Of a stretch of 64,000 bases of DNA, positions 45,390 to 56,480 are shown one piece after another; positions within the stretch are counted from its first letter, which is position 1, and the number at the start of each line of letters is the position of its first letter. The translations under genes and the position numbers were made by a program. Source of the DNA: Tubulanus polymorphus (taxonomy: Eukaryota > Nemertea > Palaeonemertea > Tubulaniformes > Tubulanidae); contig NC_134033.1 in the NCBI RefSeq assembly GCF_964204645.1, forward strand, positions 3,531,631 through 3,595,630, given 5' to 3'. The notes beneath the pieces were generated by a model that was given only the letters and a program-made list of their open reading frames with translations, did no database searches and was not told the origin of the DNA.

Positions 45390-46020
45390 TGTGTGTAAAT
45401 AGTATGTTGTAAATAACGTTTGTTATGTTTCAAAGTGTTTTTATCTACTGTTTTTGTAAATAATTGTAAATACTGTTTCTTTTCCTCCATATACCATGGA
45501 AATGGTTGGAGTGTAATAAATATTCGTATTCGTATTCGTATTCGTATTCGCCCGTTGTAGCTCATGTTCAATGACATTTGAACTGGATTTAAGACTGCGG
45601 GATCCATATATTATCACAGCACCAGATAAACAATACTTTCATTGTTCTACTCAGATATCGGTATAGTTTGCAGAAATAATTGATTCATTTAAGTTAAGAC
45701 GAAAGTTCATTCAGATTTAATTGAAATCGAACATGGACGACCAACTAGCTACAAGCAAACTTGGCGACTCCTCGCCTGGCGTAAGTGGAATCCTCGATTG
45801 CCACAGTAGCACTGCGGGTACCCCATTGCACTCCCCTTTTCAACAATATCTCCACACAAACCGTTAATATTATATTGTTATGAGACGCACCATACGACCT
45901 TGAGAAATCAGCACCAGCACCGTACGCGATGCACTTGCCACAGCTGGATCGCGACCGTCAAATAATGAACGGTCGTTCAATGTACGCATAATATAGGCAT
46001 GTATAAGACGGTACTACACT

Positions 46021-46626
46021 CCATTTAATCAAAGATCTGTACGCTTTCCGCCCTTTTGTGGGCACGTTTTGAATGACCCCCATATAATGTGTATTAACAG
46101 ATTTTTGCTGAAATAATAAACATCATTTTTGTCGTTGTACGATATTTCTTGTTGATGATATTTTCCACCCGTCCGTTACTTCTAGGATACTCGTTCAAAT
46201 TCCGTCCTCGTCTACGAAGACGTTCGAGTCCCCCAGCCCAAATCATGCGTGGAGTGGTTTACTTTGTTCTTATAGTTATTGTTTTTTTTCGGTATTTGTT
46301 TCAAATTACGCTCGTCTTTATTCCCATTTCAAGTTTTTAATCACTCACCCAGTTCCTCCTTTCGATTTCCTGTATAAATATCTTTGTTATATTTCTCAGA
46401 ACGCCCGATGATGGCTAATAGTCTTTAGGGACCGAAAGATGCTCATCCAAGAATTCTCTCTTTGGTTGGATTGTTGCACTACTAAGAATATACAATCAAC
46501 TCTCGTGTATATGTAATACGTAGGTGGTGGCGTGTGTGTTGATACTTTGAGGTGTATGTTCGGTTTTTAGGAAGAATTTTGGTGCGAGCTGCGTCGTCTC
46601 TCATGGTAGAAACCGTTGCGTTGAGG
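46021..46626. repeat. Unit fossil 3: receptor 3' flank
   Basis: Collinear with about 95-1022 of unit 1, with indels: AGATCTGTACGCTTTCCGCC, GAAATAATAAACAT, GATATTTTCCACCCGTCCGTT, and GGTGCGAGCTGCGTCGTCTC. The microsatellite and part of the middle are missing. No receptor gene follows directly. Confidence 0.8.
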
Positions 46627-46944
46627 TTTATTTTATTCATTTTTTTTTCTAATTTTTAGGTTTATTCTATTTTGCCCTAACCAAACATTGGTTTATAGAG
46701 GTTACAAGAATTTATACAATAAAATTTACAATTTACAAAACTTAAATACAAGAAAACACAAATACGCATAGAATAGAATGATAGTAGAGATAACAGATAT
46801 GTATACATGAATTTTACTCACATGAATTTTACTTACATGAATCGATTTTGCAATTTGAAGAAACAGCGAAACAGCGAACCTCGAGTGACAGAAATATTGT
46901 CATACAGTCGACCTTCGTTCGTACGATGTCTTTTATCCTCCCTC

Positions 46945-47140
46945 GGCATGCCATTCGAACCTGATGGCATCGCTACAATCAGCCACGGCACGAACGCCTG
47001 CCACAGTAGACCGGGTGCGCAGGTACATGAGCAGCTTTGCCGCACAAAAACTTGCGGCACCAATCAGATTGCTCGTTGTATAATTGCTGAGGTAAATTTC
47101 ACGGAAGAACTATAAATGGGAAAAACCCGGGCTAAAATGA
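46945..47140 (-). mobile_element. tRNA-derived SINE relic
   Basis: Shares GGGTGCGCAGGTACATG and CACCAATCAGATTGCTCGTTG with 13150-13345 and 36885-37050. Confidence 0.6.
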
Positions 47141-48071
47141 AAGGGCATATCTGATTGGCTAATAATGACATCATCTAAGCTGCGCGTGTAGCTGCGTGTA
47201 GGCGTCGTTGAATCCGGCGCTTTCTGCAAAACAATTCAACCAAACCATTTGAATTATTTTCGTTATTCACCAATTTCAATAATATCGATACAATATCTTT
47301 ACAGATCGGTCATTCCCAGAAATCAGGAGTTTTGAAGGAGAAAATTTCGAATTCGAGGAAGCGTCTGTATCACTTTCATATCTCAATTGCAGTAGAATCA
47401 GAATTGTTTATCTTGTTTGGTAAACCGTTAATTCGGTGATGTCTATAGTTTCATCCTTTACACTATTGAACTCGGTAACAGTCTATTTGGGTAAAAACAA
47501 ATCCTGGTCCCAACTGTACTGATTTTGGCGTAATTTACCGCTTTGCAACTGCAAACATTTCTTATTGTCTATTCCCCCAAATCTGGAAACGTAGGTGATT
47601 TTTGTGAAGTGTTCGGCTTTGCGAAAAAAAGACACGCAACAAGAGGATTTAGCAAGAATGCAAAATCTGCATGAAGAAAATGTCGTTTTTCATTGACGAT
47701 GCAACCCCTGCTAGAGACATTTACCAAACATACGGCCTTATCGAATCTCAACATCTCAACGATATATGAGCCAATATCCGAGTTGGAACTTGCTTAAGAT
47801 GAACAAGAAAATATGCATATATAGTTTTGAAAATAACAAGCTTCATATTGCATACAGTTCAGAAGCGTTTGCTGTATAATTTAGAATAGGCCTGCGATCA
47901 ACTCGTGCCTCTGGGTGACAAAATATAACATCACACAATCAGTCGTCTAACAAATTTCTATCTGCTACTGAAAATAGGCGGGTATACTGACTGACGTCGG
48001 CAAGTTTATGCGGGTATGAGATATTTCAGAGAGTAAATTTGCAATGGGCGCGAGGAGCTGCTAGACAACCG
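47141..48071. other. Upstream region of the 48-kb receptor, no other gene
   Basis: No repeat family or gene recognised. Presumed promoter and 5' UTR of the receptor gene that follows. Confidence 0.4.
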
Positions 48072-49163
48072 ATGGCTGACTCAAACACCACCGTTCTGTC
48101 GACTATTACCACAAAACGAGTCTATCTCGGAGTTTGCGATAAGGCCCGAGCTGAACTGCCCATCCGTTTAGAGTATAAAATCAGCGTTTATCTGTACATC
48201 TTTTTCTACGGACCGGCCACGATATCGGGCGTCGTTTTGAACGTCACGACGATTCTGGTCTTGAAAAAGATGAACAAAGATATCTACTATCTACTGAAAG
48301 TTCTCGCGATTTTCGACATATGTTACTCGTCGAGCGTGTTCGTCATGTATCCTCTACGCGCGATTCACCTCTACGTGCATCTAGGCGACACCGTTTTGCG
48401 TATAGACGACTGGTTTTTCGGCTCGGAATTCACGCAGGTCGCTTTAGGACCGTTTTACATGTTCCAACTGATCAGAAACTGGTGCGTTATTCTCATCAGT
48501 TTGGAACGACTCGTTATTACGCTTTTCCCGTTGAAATCGCGAGTGTTCTGGACGCGGAAAGTTATATTCTTGTTGACCGTGTTCAGTTTTTTGTGTTTCT
48601 TTCCGTCGTTTATTTTGGACCGCGCACTCGTGCCGCAGCGATGTATTCACTATTCCCCTACTCTCGGGCAAGGCAGATTTTTCCCTTTTTTCGATCGCAT
48701 TTTCGGTCACTGGAAAGGTAGCATGGAGGGCTGGCAGGGCACCGTAATCAACATCATCGCTCCGATGATCGCGCTGTTCGCCGTCAACGCCGTTTTGATC
48801 GTCGCTTTGATCGTGAACAAGTTTTCAGGAATCGGTAAAAGTCGTTCGGCGATAAAGAATCAAACTTCCAACACGTTAGAGTTGCGCGCGTTGAGAATGT
48901 CGTTCGCTCTCGTCGCAGTATTCGTCGGTTGTGAATCGTTGCTGTTCATCGGACGAATGCAGCGCGCGGGTTTCGCCATACCGGCCACACCTATAGCTGA
49001 TCTAAACCCGTACGAGACGCGGATGGTTCAGCGGAAAATCGCCATCGGTCTGACCGTGGTCGATTCGTGTATGAACTTTCTAGTCTATTGTATGTCTAAC
49101 AGTAAATTCAGACTCAGCGCCGTTCAGTTAACGACGCAGAAATGTAATTCCTGCCGCGCTTGA
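48072..49163 (+). CDS. Rhodopsin-like orphan GPCR A
   Basis: Single exon, 363 residues from the ATG at 48072 (the frame is open somewhat further upstream but without a convincing start). N-glycosylation sites in the N-terminus. TM1 (FYGPATISGVVLNVTTILVL) and TM2 (LLKVLAIFDICYS) have the conserved N and D. TM3 ends LERLVITLFPL, with ERL in place of DRY. The long second extracellular loop contains RCIHYSP. The third inner loop is basic (KSRSAIKNQ). TM7 is VDSCMNFLVYCMSNSKFR. Fits a class A peptide-type receptor; ligand unknown. GC-richer than surrounding DNA. Confidence 0.85.
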   Translation: MADSNTTVLSTITTKRVYLGVCDKARAELPIRLEYKISVYLYIFFYGPATISGVVLNVTTILVLKKMNKDIYYLLKVLAIFDICYSSSVFVMYPLRAIHLYVHLGDTVLRIDDWFFGSEFTQVALGPFYMFQLIRNWCVILISLERLVITLFPLKSRVFWTRKVIFLLTVFSFLCFFPSFILDRALVPQRCIHYSPTLGQGRFFPFFDRIFGHWKGSMEGWQGTVINIIAPMIALFAVNAVLIVALIVNKFSGIGKSRSAIKNQTSNTLELRALRMSFALVAVFVGCESLLFIGRMQRAGFAIPATPIADLNPYETRMVQRKIAIGLTVVDSCMNFLVYCMSNSKFRLSAVQLTTQKCNSCRA

Positions 49164-50149
49164 AAAACATACGCGGACACTCACCTTCCACAGGGGACGC
49201 ACGAACCGGGCGCCACGTTCGAGGTACATTGAAAGTTCGCAAAAACCGATACAGACAGCACTGATATTTTTTTTTTGTCAACACGAGAAAACTTATTTCA
49301 TAGAATTTTTTATAGACCTAGGCCAAACCGTGAGTCACGAAGTAGGAAAGTGTGGAGAAAGGAGAAGAGAAAATGGAGCAAGATTCGAAACCGGGCCGGC
49401 TTTTTCTTAGCGCGGCGTCTTCCCGCTAGACCACCGAGGCTTTTTGAATTCTACAGAATGTTTAACCTCATATAGCACTCTATCTAAAACTGGGATGAGA
49501 TGCAAGATTCTGAAATGTTTACATTTTTTTCACATTGTCATTTGCCACTTCTTTCGCATTTCTTCACACAAAAGAAACCCCAGGATTCTACATATTTTTT
49601 TTTTCATACAAAAAACAGAATTTGTCATTGTTTTTTTTTCACACAAGATTTTTTAAAAGGGAAAAAATAGGCCTATACCTGTTGCGATTTCTACATTTTC
49701 GACGAGGTTTAACGCAAGATTTGCTTAACTTAAACACGTTTAAGAGACCGTAACAAATTTGACCCGTAAGTAGAGTATATACAAATCAAGAGATAGTATA
49801 ACAAAACAGTTTATATAAAAACTACATAAACATTTTGTGACAAGAATTTTCGAAAACATTTCATGTTGTATATATTTCACAAACAAAAATATACCTTTTT
49901 CGAAATTTTCATGTTTTTTTTAAAACATTTTTCACATGCAACTTATCCCCGCCGCATTCTGACCCTATGGAACCCCTAGAAACCGTATTCTGTTGAATAC
50001 TTTGTTTTTGACGAAATCTAGGTAAATTCGCCACGGCAACATATTAGAACCTATCAAAATCTATATAAAAGAAACAGCCGCGACAACCCTCTCTCCCGGT
50101 TTTAGCTTAATTAGTGGGTTCGAATCACCTCCCGGGTGAAGGTGTAAAT
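49164..50149. other. Intergenic, no gene
   Basis: T-rich tracts (49270-49660) and unassigned sequence. A B-box-like GGGTTCGAATC at about 50117 hints at a tRNA-derived relic next to the MITE. Confidence 0.4.
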
Positions 50150-50495
50150 GGGGTACCCACAGTGCTGCTGTGGCAATCGAGGATTCCACTCATGGCAGGC
50201 GAGGATCCGCCAGGTTCACTAGTTAGTTGGTCGTCCGCGTTCGAATTTCTTCTACATTTCAATGAAATCCGAATGAACTTTTCTCTTAAATTAATCAATT
50301 ATCTATGAAAAATAAATCGATATCTGATTAGAAGAATGAAATCATTTCATATTTGGCGAGTCCTGTGATAGTATATGGATTCGGGAGTCTAAAAATCCAG
50401 CTCAAAGTTCATTGAAAATGAACTAAAATTTTGAAAACGAGTAACCTACTGCTCGTCGCGCCATCTGACGGGATAGCTGGTTTTGCGGGTACCCC
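50150..50495. mobile_element. Intact MITE, GGGGTACCC ends and AT duplication
   Basis: GGGGTACCCACAG at the left and the complement of GGGGTACCCGCAAAACCAG at the right, 346 bp, AT on each flank (50148-50149; 50496-50497). G4-type ends and a 2-bp AT duplication match the ISL2EU transposon of this window, so it may be mobilised by such a transposase. No coding capacity. Confidence 0.8.
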
Positions 50496-51230
50496 ATCAC
50501 TAACACAGACAACAGTATCAATCTACCTATACCGAATGTCTGAATGAATTCAACAATTGTTTCTACGAACAGACTTTGGTATATATCACTATTTTGCAAT
50601 TTGAAGAAACAGCGAAGAGCGCCCTTTGAGCGACAGAATCATTGTCAGACAGTCGACCTTCGTTCGTACGATGTCCTTGGGAAAATGAAACAAGACAATT
50701 AATTTCAATAAATTATTTGACGCCTGCGAAAGAAAATGTAGAATTTTTGGGATAAGCTAATGTGGAATTGCAAATTTGAAATCGAAGTTTTAAGAAATTC
50801 GGGGAATTGTGCATCTTCACCTGTCAAGGGATTCGAACCCACTACGCTATAGCTGTTCCCCGAATCCCTTGACCTCACGAGTCGTTGGAGTCGTTACTAG
50901 CCGACCAGAATCCGGTCGTACCAATCACAGCGCTTGTAACAAACCGTCAGTAGACCTCTGTTGGTTTTCCCGTTAAATTGACCAATCAGCGAACGTTTTA
51001 CCGAACAAGGAAATATTTCGCAAATCGATATATGACGTCACGCGCGACAGCGCCAGTAATGAAATCACGCTTCGCGATGCCAGGGGGCTGGTGGAAGCGA
51101 GTTCGGGAGTGATACCTGACCTGGCAAGCGAGGATGGGAATTGTGAGATTTGGCGATTGGGTGAGGTGACGCAGGTCATCGACTCAGTAGTGGTTTGATA
51201 GTTTTATTGAAAATTGTCAATAATTAATTG
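50496..51230. other. Intergenic, small inverted repeat
   Basis: Contains GTCAAGGGATTCG at 50823 and its exact complement at 50861-50873 around a tRNA-like B box. No gene supported. Confidence 0.4.
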
Positions 51231-51580
51231 CTTCCATGGTTAAGGAAAGAGCTCATCTGATGTCTGCTTCTTCATGACTCTTGGAGCATATCGTGTGGCA
51301 GGCCCTAGCCAGCCGGCGGGCCCGCGTCGGGCGGCTGTCACTCTATATCCTCTTGAGTCTGGGTTGAATCAGGGAGGTCACTCTCCCACCTCCCTGGTTG
51401 AATAGACGATGTCATTATTTTTGTGTCATTATTTTTATTACTTGTTTATGTTATTCTGTATGAATTACGTATGTGTTTTTTATGTTTTATTTTCTTATTT
51501 CAATATTTGTAACTTTATTGAATTTGTGAATTTTATATGTAATAAGGATCAATAAAGAATTGAATTGAATTGTTACTTAA
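51231..51580 (+). mobile_element. LINE 3'-end remnant
   Basis: Ends in ATCAATAAAGAATTGAATTGAATTG-like sequence (51548-51572), a typical LINE 3' tail with a short tandem repeat. No coding sequence remains. Confidence 0.5.
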
Positions 51581-51745
51581 TACACATGTCATCAGTGGAC
51601 GCGGAGCCGTATATGAGGGGTATGCAGGTATCGTGAGATTAGCAATGTATAATAGCATAGCTGTCATATACGGCTCCGCGTCCACTGATGACATGTGTAT
51701 TAAGTAACAATTCAATTCAATTCTTTATTGATCCTTATTACATAT
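51535..51745. repeat. Perfect 82-bp inverted repeat, 47-bp loop
   Basis: Arms 51535-51616 and 51664-51745 are exact complements. Each includes the LINE-type tail and the same non-LINE sequence (CATCAGTGGACGCGGAGCCG). Absence of mismatches implies recent origin or correction. Confidence 0.9.
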
Positions 51746-52624
51746 GAAAATATCGAACATATTTTCTAAAACATAAGAATATTGAAATTATATGTTTACA
51801 CATTTTTATATTGACCGCTTGTAGCCGCCGATGAAATTTACGCCGGCCCTACACAGATCGTAGATAGCTTCGTCATTCCACCAGCATCCCCCGTCAGGGT
51901 CCTACTTTTATATCAGACTTCCAAATCGTGTATACATCCGCCATTTAACCGAATAATCCGATTTACTTATCATTTCTATTCATGCCTGCCGCTTCTGATA
52001 TCATCATACGTCCATTAATATTACAATACGTCTTCTAATGATATTCAATGCAATATAACATTTCGACGTTCAAATAGAGCTCATTATATAATCACAGGAA
52101 GACATTCTACATCTTTGTCAATAATATTTTGCCAAATAGCGTGTATGTGTACACACAGACCTGTGACGTTTTGCACATCGATTTACGGTTGTCGTTCGTA
52201 AAATGACGCTGAATGGTTAACATTGTTTAGGTTTCAGAATGGTAACGTTTTATAAGGCGTCAAAAAATCACCGTACACACTAACCGAATTTCGTAATAAC
52301 CATTTGGTAAAAAATAGAATAAAAAATCATCGTATTAACCGAATTTCGTATAATTAACCATTTGATAAATACAAATCCATAACTACCTCAATATATTAAC
52401 ACACAACACGTGGAGAATATTATTGCACGAACCTTAAAATTGTTTTTTCCCGCAAAAAATCAATGAATTCGAGTCAAGAATGAGTCTCGCGACGGATCGA
52501 CATAAAAATCATTAACAAATTGCCCGATTAAGTTAGTTCGAAATAATAGCTTCGCCGATGCGAAATTGTCGAGAAAATTGGAATCCCGGACTTAAGATCG
52601 AATAATGACAAGGTATCGACGAGA
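51746..52624. other. Upstream region of the 52-kb receptor, no other gene
   Basis: AT-rich; contains a local duplication (ACCGAATTTCGTA with AACCATTTG at about 52280-52370). Presumed 5' region of the receptor gene. Confidence 0.4.
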
Positions 52625-53671
52625 ATGAGACGTGAAATATCGACAATAGCCGTTTCACCCAGTCATCAGCAGGTCTCTCTAAAAACATCGATCACGCGAA
52701 TGAATGCTACTGTTTACCCGCATCCTATCGGTTACACGAAGACGATCCTGCACCCGGTCATCGTCTCCAAATATCCGATCTACAGATGGTTCTATTACGC
52801 CTATCAGTTCACGGTTCTGTCTCTGGGTTCGGTCGGCAACGTGTTGATCGTTTTCGTAATGTCCACGCGTAAACTACGCCGTCTGTCGTACAGTCGTTTT
52901 TTCATCGCGCTCGCGATTTCCGATTTTATATTCCTGACGACTCACATGTGGACGTTAGTGAACACGTTGTGTTTCCATATCAACGGCTCGATTTGTATAC
53001 CCGTGAACTCCTGGTTCCTCTGCGCGGGTCAACAGTTCTACAACAACACCACCTCTTGCTACGGACCCAGTCTCCTGATTATGATCGGGGTCGAGCGTCT
53101 TTGTATCATCCGATTTCCGTTTTCGGGTCCAAGTTTTTGGACGCCGACTAAGACTTCGTTAACGGCGTTTCTAACGTTCGTCATCTGCGCCGGTATAAGT
53201 CTGTTTCTATTGACCGTTAACAGTTACGACGATATACACGGTTGTTACCTCAGCGATCCCACTCTAATGACGGTCACCTATCTATTCATCGTCACGATAC
53301 AAGGTTTCAACCCGACCTTAAGCCTTATTTTCATCACGGCTTGTATTTTCTATAGTATGAATCAGATGAAGAAAAAAGTCGAGAACAGTAAATCGAACTC
53401 GAGCGCCAATCAAGCCACGATAATGGTGGCTTCGGTCTGCGTGTTCTTTATCGTGACTTCAATCCCGCTATGCGTCATACTGGTCCTGATTTATCTAATA
53501 CCCGGTGTAAATCAGACTCTAGATTTCCCATATCAGTTAAGCGCGCTCATACAGTCACTGAATTACTCGATGAATTTTTATCTGTATATTTATTTCGGAC
53601 GCGAAATTCGGAGACAGTTTCTTGTTATGTGTGGCGGTGTTTGCGCTTCAGCTTGTTGCGCCGCGAAATAG
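52625..53671 (+). CDS. Rhodopsin-like orphan GPCR B
   Basis: Single exon, 348 residues; a second possible start is Met26 at 52700. TM1 has LGSVGNVLIVFVM, TM2 FFIALAISDFIFL. Extracellular cysteines FLCAGQQ and GCYLSD are candidates for the TM3-ECL2 bridge. TM3 ends VERLCIIRFPF (ERL in place of DRY). TM7 is SLNYSMNFYLYIYFGREIR. The tail has several cysteines (CGGVCASACC), probable palmitoylation sites. Class A, peptide-receptor-like, ligand unknown. It shares ERL with receptor A but little else, so it is not a recent duplicate. Confidence 0.85.
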   Translation: MRREISTIAVSPSHQQVSLKTSITRMNATVYPHPIGYTKTILHPVIVSKYPIYRWFYYAYQFTVLSLGSVGNVLIVFVMSTRKLRRLSYSRFFIALAISDFIFLTTHMWTLVNTLCFHINGSICIPVNSWFLCAGQQFYNNTTSCYGPSLLIMIGVERLCIIRFPFSGPSFWTPTKTSLTAFLTFVICAGISLFLLTVNSYDDIHGCYLSDPTLMTVTYLFIVTIQGFNPTLSLIFITACIFYSMNQMKKKVENSKSNSSANQATIMVASVCVFFIVTSIPLCVILVLIYLIPGVNQTLDFPYQLSALIQSLNYSMNFYLYIYFGREIRRQFLVMCGGVCASACCAAK

Positions 53672-53789
53672 AGATCTCCCGCAACGGAGCATAACAACTA
53701 TATTTACCATCAGGGGCGGATCCAGAGCCCTGGCTCGATGGTGTTCGAAAATTAAAGTATGGGCACTCGATATGATGGATTTCTGTATC

Positions 53790-54090
53790 CACGCCTCGGT
53801 GTGAACCGCGGAGCGGTTACAGCGTTTGGCTGATCAGGGAAGCCAGGTCGTGGGTTCGAACCCCGTACATTACCGCAGTGTCCTCGGGCAAGACACTTAT
53901 CCTCATTGCCTCTCTCCACCCAGGAGAAAATGTGTACCCGGCCTGATAGATGACTCCGGTTATTTCTCCCCAGGAAGAGATGACTGATACATGTGAGGGT
54001 ATTAAAATGGTTGGGGTATTAATACGAAAAAAGTGTCAAGCGCTCTGAGCTAGATTTAGCGCTATATAAGACACATATTATTATTCTCAT
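53790..54090 (+). mobile_element. tRNA-derived SINE
   Basis: tRNA-like head with B box GGGTTCGAACCCC, conserved body GTGTCCTCGGGCAAGACAC and CTCTCTCCACCCAGG, and a 3' part AAGCGCTCTGAGC, TTTAGCGCTATATAAG with an ATT-rich tail. This body type is widespread in marine invertebrates. Confidence 0.85.
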
Positions 54091-55100
54091 CATTAAATAG
54101 GATATCGCTGTTATTATGCCTCGCGAACAGCCTGTCATATCTGTAAACATAATTACAGGTTACGATATCTAACCGTATAAGATGGCAAAAGTCGTTCTAC
54201 TCGATCTCATTTACGAGTTGCCAATCGAGTTGTGTTTGAGATGTCGCGCCAATCCTTCGTAAATCGATTTCTTCTACTGATCGTCTGCACCGGTAGGTCA
54301 AAAACTATTTCGTTAGTTTCTTGCGCGGAAAGTTTACGATTTAGAGATTCGCATATATCAGCCGTGTTCACACTGTGTTACTTAATTTTACTCCGTAAGA
54401 ATTTAGTCCGTGTAAATCTAGTCCGTAAGAATTTAGAACGGACCGAGGGTGCACAACTTGCGAATGGCTCGTTCTAAATTGGCCCATTCTTTTTCAAAAC
54501 TGACGTATTTAGACCAACCAAAAGCTATGGTGGCTGATTCGGACCATACTTATGCCTACTCTGTGTACGGCTAGAGCAACGATAAAAAAGTTTTCACATT
54601 GGCCCGTTTTTTTTTTTGGTTTGATCGCGCGAGAATTCAAAAAGTTTGGTTTTCTCGCTTTTTGAAGTTTTGATATCTCACGCGACAAATGAAAAAAACG
54701 TAAAATATCTTTATCGTTCATCTAGCCGTACAGAAACATTTTTACAATAGCCCGTATCAGCCAAAATAAATAACCGTATTTTAGATTACTGACAGACGAA
54801 ACAAAACACTGATCCAGTTCTAAGTTTTCGATCGGACAGAGTTAGCTGTTAAGTCAGATTCAACTATTCTTAACGAAAACATTTTTCACTTAGAAATCAA
54901 AATATTGTATCGCCTCGTGTTTGCACAAGTAGAACTGCTATTTAAACGATTATTTCTTACGATATGTTGGGGCCTTATAATTGGATTAAGGGTTGTTTTT
55001 TTAAACAAATGGGATAAACAGTGAGATAAAAACCCTCTATGTACAGATTGAAAGTGTTTTAAAATTCAGGAATTTATCTAAACAAATAATTAAAAGCAGA
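54091..55100. other. Intergenic, no gene
   Basis: Contains a short direct repeat (CCGTAAGAATTTAG, about 54395-54440). Nothing else recognised. Confidence 0.4.
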
Positions 55101-55105
55101 AATAA

Positions 55106-55192
55106 GTTTCGATCTGGCCCTCGCTAGAGATCATCGCCAGGTGTCTGAACGCCTGGCGATGATCTCTAGGGCGAGATCGAAACGTCGCGTTC
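55106..55192. repeat. Hairpin with hammerhead-like 3' arm
   Basis: Near-perfect inverted repeat: GAGATCATCGCCAGG ... CCTGGCGATGATCTC around GTGTCTGAACG, flanked by GGGCGAGATCGAAACGTC. The right part has GATGA-stem-GAAACG, as in the foldback element at 37113-38098, but lacks a full CUGANGA box. Confidence 0.6.
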
Positions 55193-55920
55193 TTTTGATT
55201 TCTTGATTAAATAAATTCCCGATTTTTAAAACACCGAAGGAATACAGGGAAAGATTGAGAAATAAAGGATTTTGTATTTGAGGCGTTTCATTATACAAAT
55301 GGGAGGAACGAATGATAAGAAAATGTTAAGAAAAATCTAAAAGGGGTAAATTATTGTCATGAATTGAACCAAACGAACGAAAATAATAACTTTTTTGCAA
55401 GTCGCTTGATCTGAAATTACGAACGAAATATCCAGAAAAATGTTTTTTTCTGAAAAATTATCTTTAAAACAGAGAAAACCTAGTTCTTTTTGAAGGCTCA
55501 AAGTTTAATCTTTGTTTGTTAGATCGTTTCTGAGATCGATATTTCGCTTGTAATCTTGTTGTAATCTTTTGAATGCAAATGAATAAACAATCGTTCTGAA
55601 AAACCACTTTACAACGAATTGAAGGATTGCGGGATTGGTAACAGGGGTTCCTGCGGATCTAGGGAAATCGGGGAATTCAGGATTTAAAATTCCCCGCCGG
55701 AAAATCAGGGAATCTTTGCAGTTTCTCACGGCGATCAGGGCGTTCTGAAGGGTCTTGATTTTAATTGAAACTATCAATTTCATGCATTATTATTTCATAA
55801 ATCAGTAACACGTGTATATCACAGTGCAATAGGCCACACCTCATGTGATAACTTTGAATTGTTATAATTTGTCGTTTTTCAATTGTGGAAGATGTATTTA
55901 CGTTCATCCTCAGTTAAGTG
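55193..55920. other. Intergenic, no gene
   Basis: No repeat or coding sequence recognised. Confidence 0.35.
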
Positions 55921-55988
55921 AAATATAATAACACCCTTGCAAATGCGCAAAATGAAATCAATTTCTCAATTCCAGCTACATAATCAAA

Positions 55989-56245
55989 TTATTTCCATCC
56001 TCTGCGATAACCTTTAACTTTTAAAACTGTTCCTAAATCATTTACATTCAAAATAAGATAATTATTTATCAAGCTATATAATATAAGTCCACGAACCGTG
56101 TTATTTTCAAATATTTTTGTTTCACGTTGGGTTTTGGTATATTCTGATACCCGTTGGATAAAAATGATTGCATCATCCGCGTTCCTATTGCCTGTTTGGC
56201 ATGAAACTGATCCAATAGATTTCACAATAAATCTGTATTTGTGAA
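55989..56245 (-). pseudogene. Fossil of the receptor CUB exon
   Basis: Reads FIVKSIGSVSCQTGN, DDAIIFIQRVSEYTKT and RGLILYSLINN, matching exon 2 of the receptor copies. The homology ends near 56050, where the frame runs into the unrelated DLGTVLKVKGYRRGW segment and a stop. Same orientation as the other copies. Confidence 0.85.
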
Positions 56246-56348
56246 ATATATTCTGTTGTATCCTCGTTTTTGTATATGCGTTTTATCCTAACATAAAAAC
56301 ATAACACCCTTGCAATTGCGAAAAATGAAATGAAATTCTCAATTCCAG

Positions 56349-56465
56349 CTAATCGAATTCCCATCCTCTGCGATAACCTTTAACTTTTACACCTGTTCCC
56401 AAATCACTTACATTTTCAACCTCCTGATCATCTTCATTGTCTTTTCTACTCGTCTCTTGTTTCAT
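56349..56465 (-). CDS. Small open frame, repeated C-terminal segment
   Basis: 38 codons from ATG to TAG, acidic then basic (RKDNEDDQEVENVSDL, GVKVKGYRRGWEFD). A diverged copy lies about 360 bp away fused to the CUB fossil (55985-56045). It could be the last exon of a gene or part of a repeat. Not recognised. Confidence 0.2.
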   Translation of the reverse strand: MKQETSRKDNEDDQEVENVSDLGTGVKVKGYRRGWEFD

Positions 56466-56480
56466 TCGGTTAAAAGCAAT

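Larger units (their letters stand above)
40346..45545 (+). mobile_element. Full-length non-LTR retrotransposon (LINE)
   Basis: About 350 bp of 5' UTR, ORF1 (40695-41528), ORF2 (to 45389), about 150 bp of 3' UTR and a short TATTCG tandem tail at about 45520-45550. Both reading frames are intact, so it may be active. Endonuclease is of the apurinic (EEP) type and there is no RNase H. The clade is not settled by eye. Boundaries are set by comparison with the interrupted MITE and are accurate to about 10 bp. Confidence 0.85.
40293..45824 (-). mobile_element. MITE with GGGGTACCC ends, split by a LINE
   Basis: Left end GGGGTACCCACAAAACCAG at 40293, right end GCGGGTACCCC finishing at 45824, AT on both flanks (40291-40292; 45825-45826). 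The left about 50 bp and the right part from about 45555 align in order to the reverse complement of the intact element at 50150-50495; the gap between is the LINE. Confidence 0.75.

Noticed and set aside
48320-48721. 133-aa frame inside GPCR A (and 88-aa antisense frame)
   Set aside because: Overlaps a clear 7TM gene in another frame and has no features of its own.
51533-51715. 60-aa minus-strand frame in the palindrome
   Set aside because: Lies in inverted-repeat and LINE-tail DNA; no coding signal.
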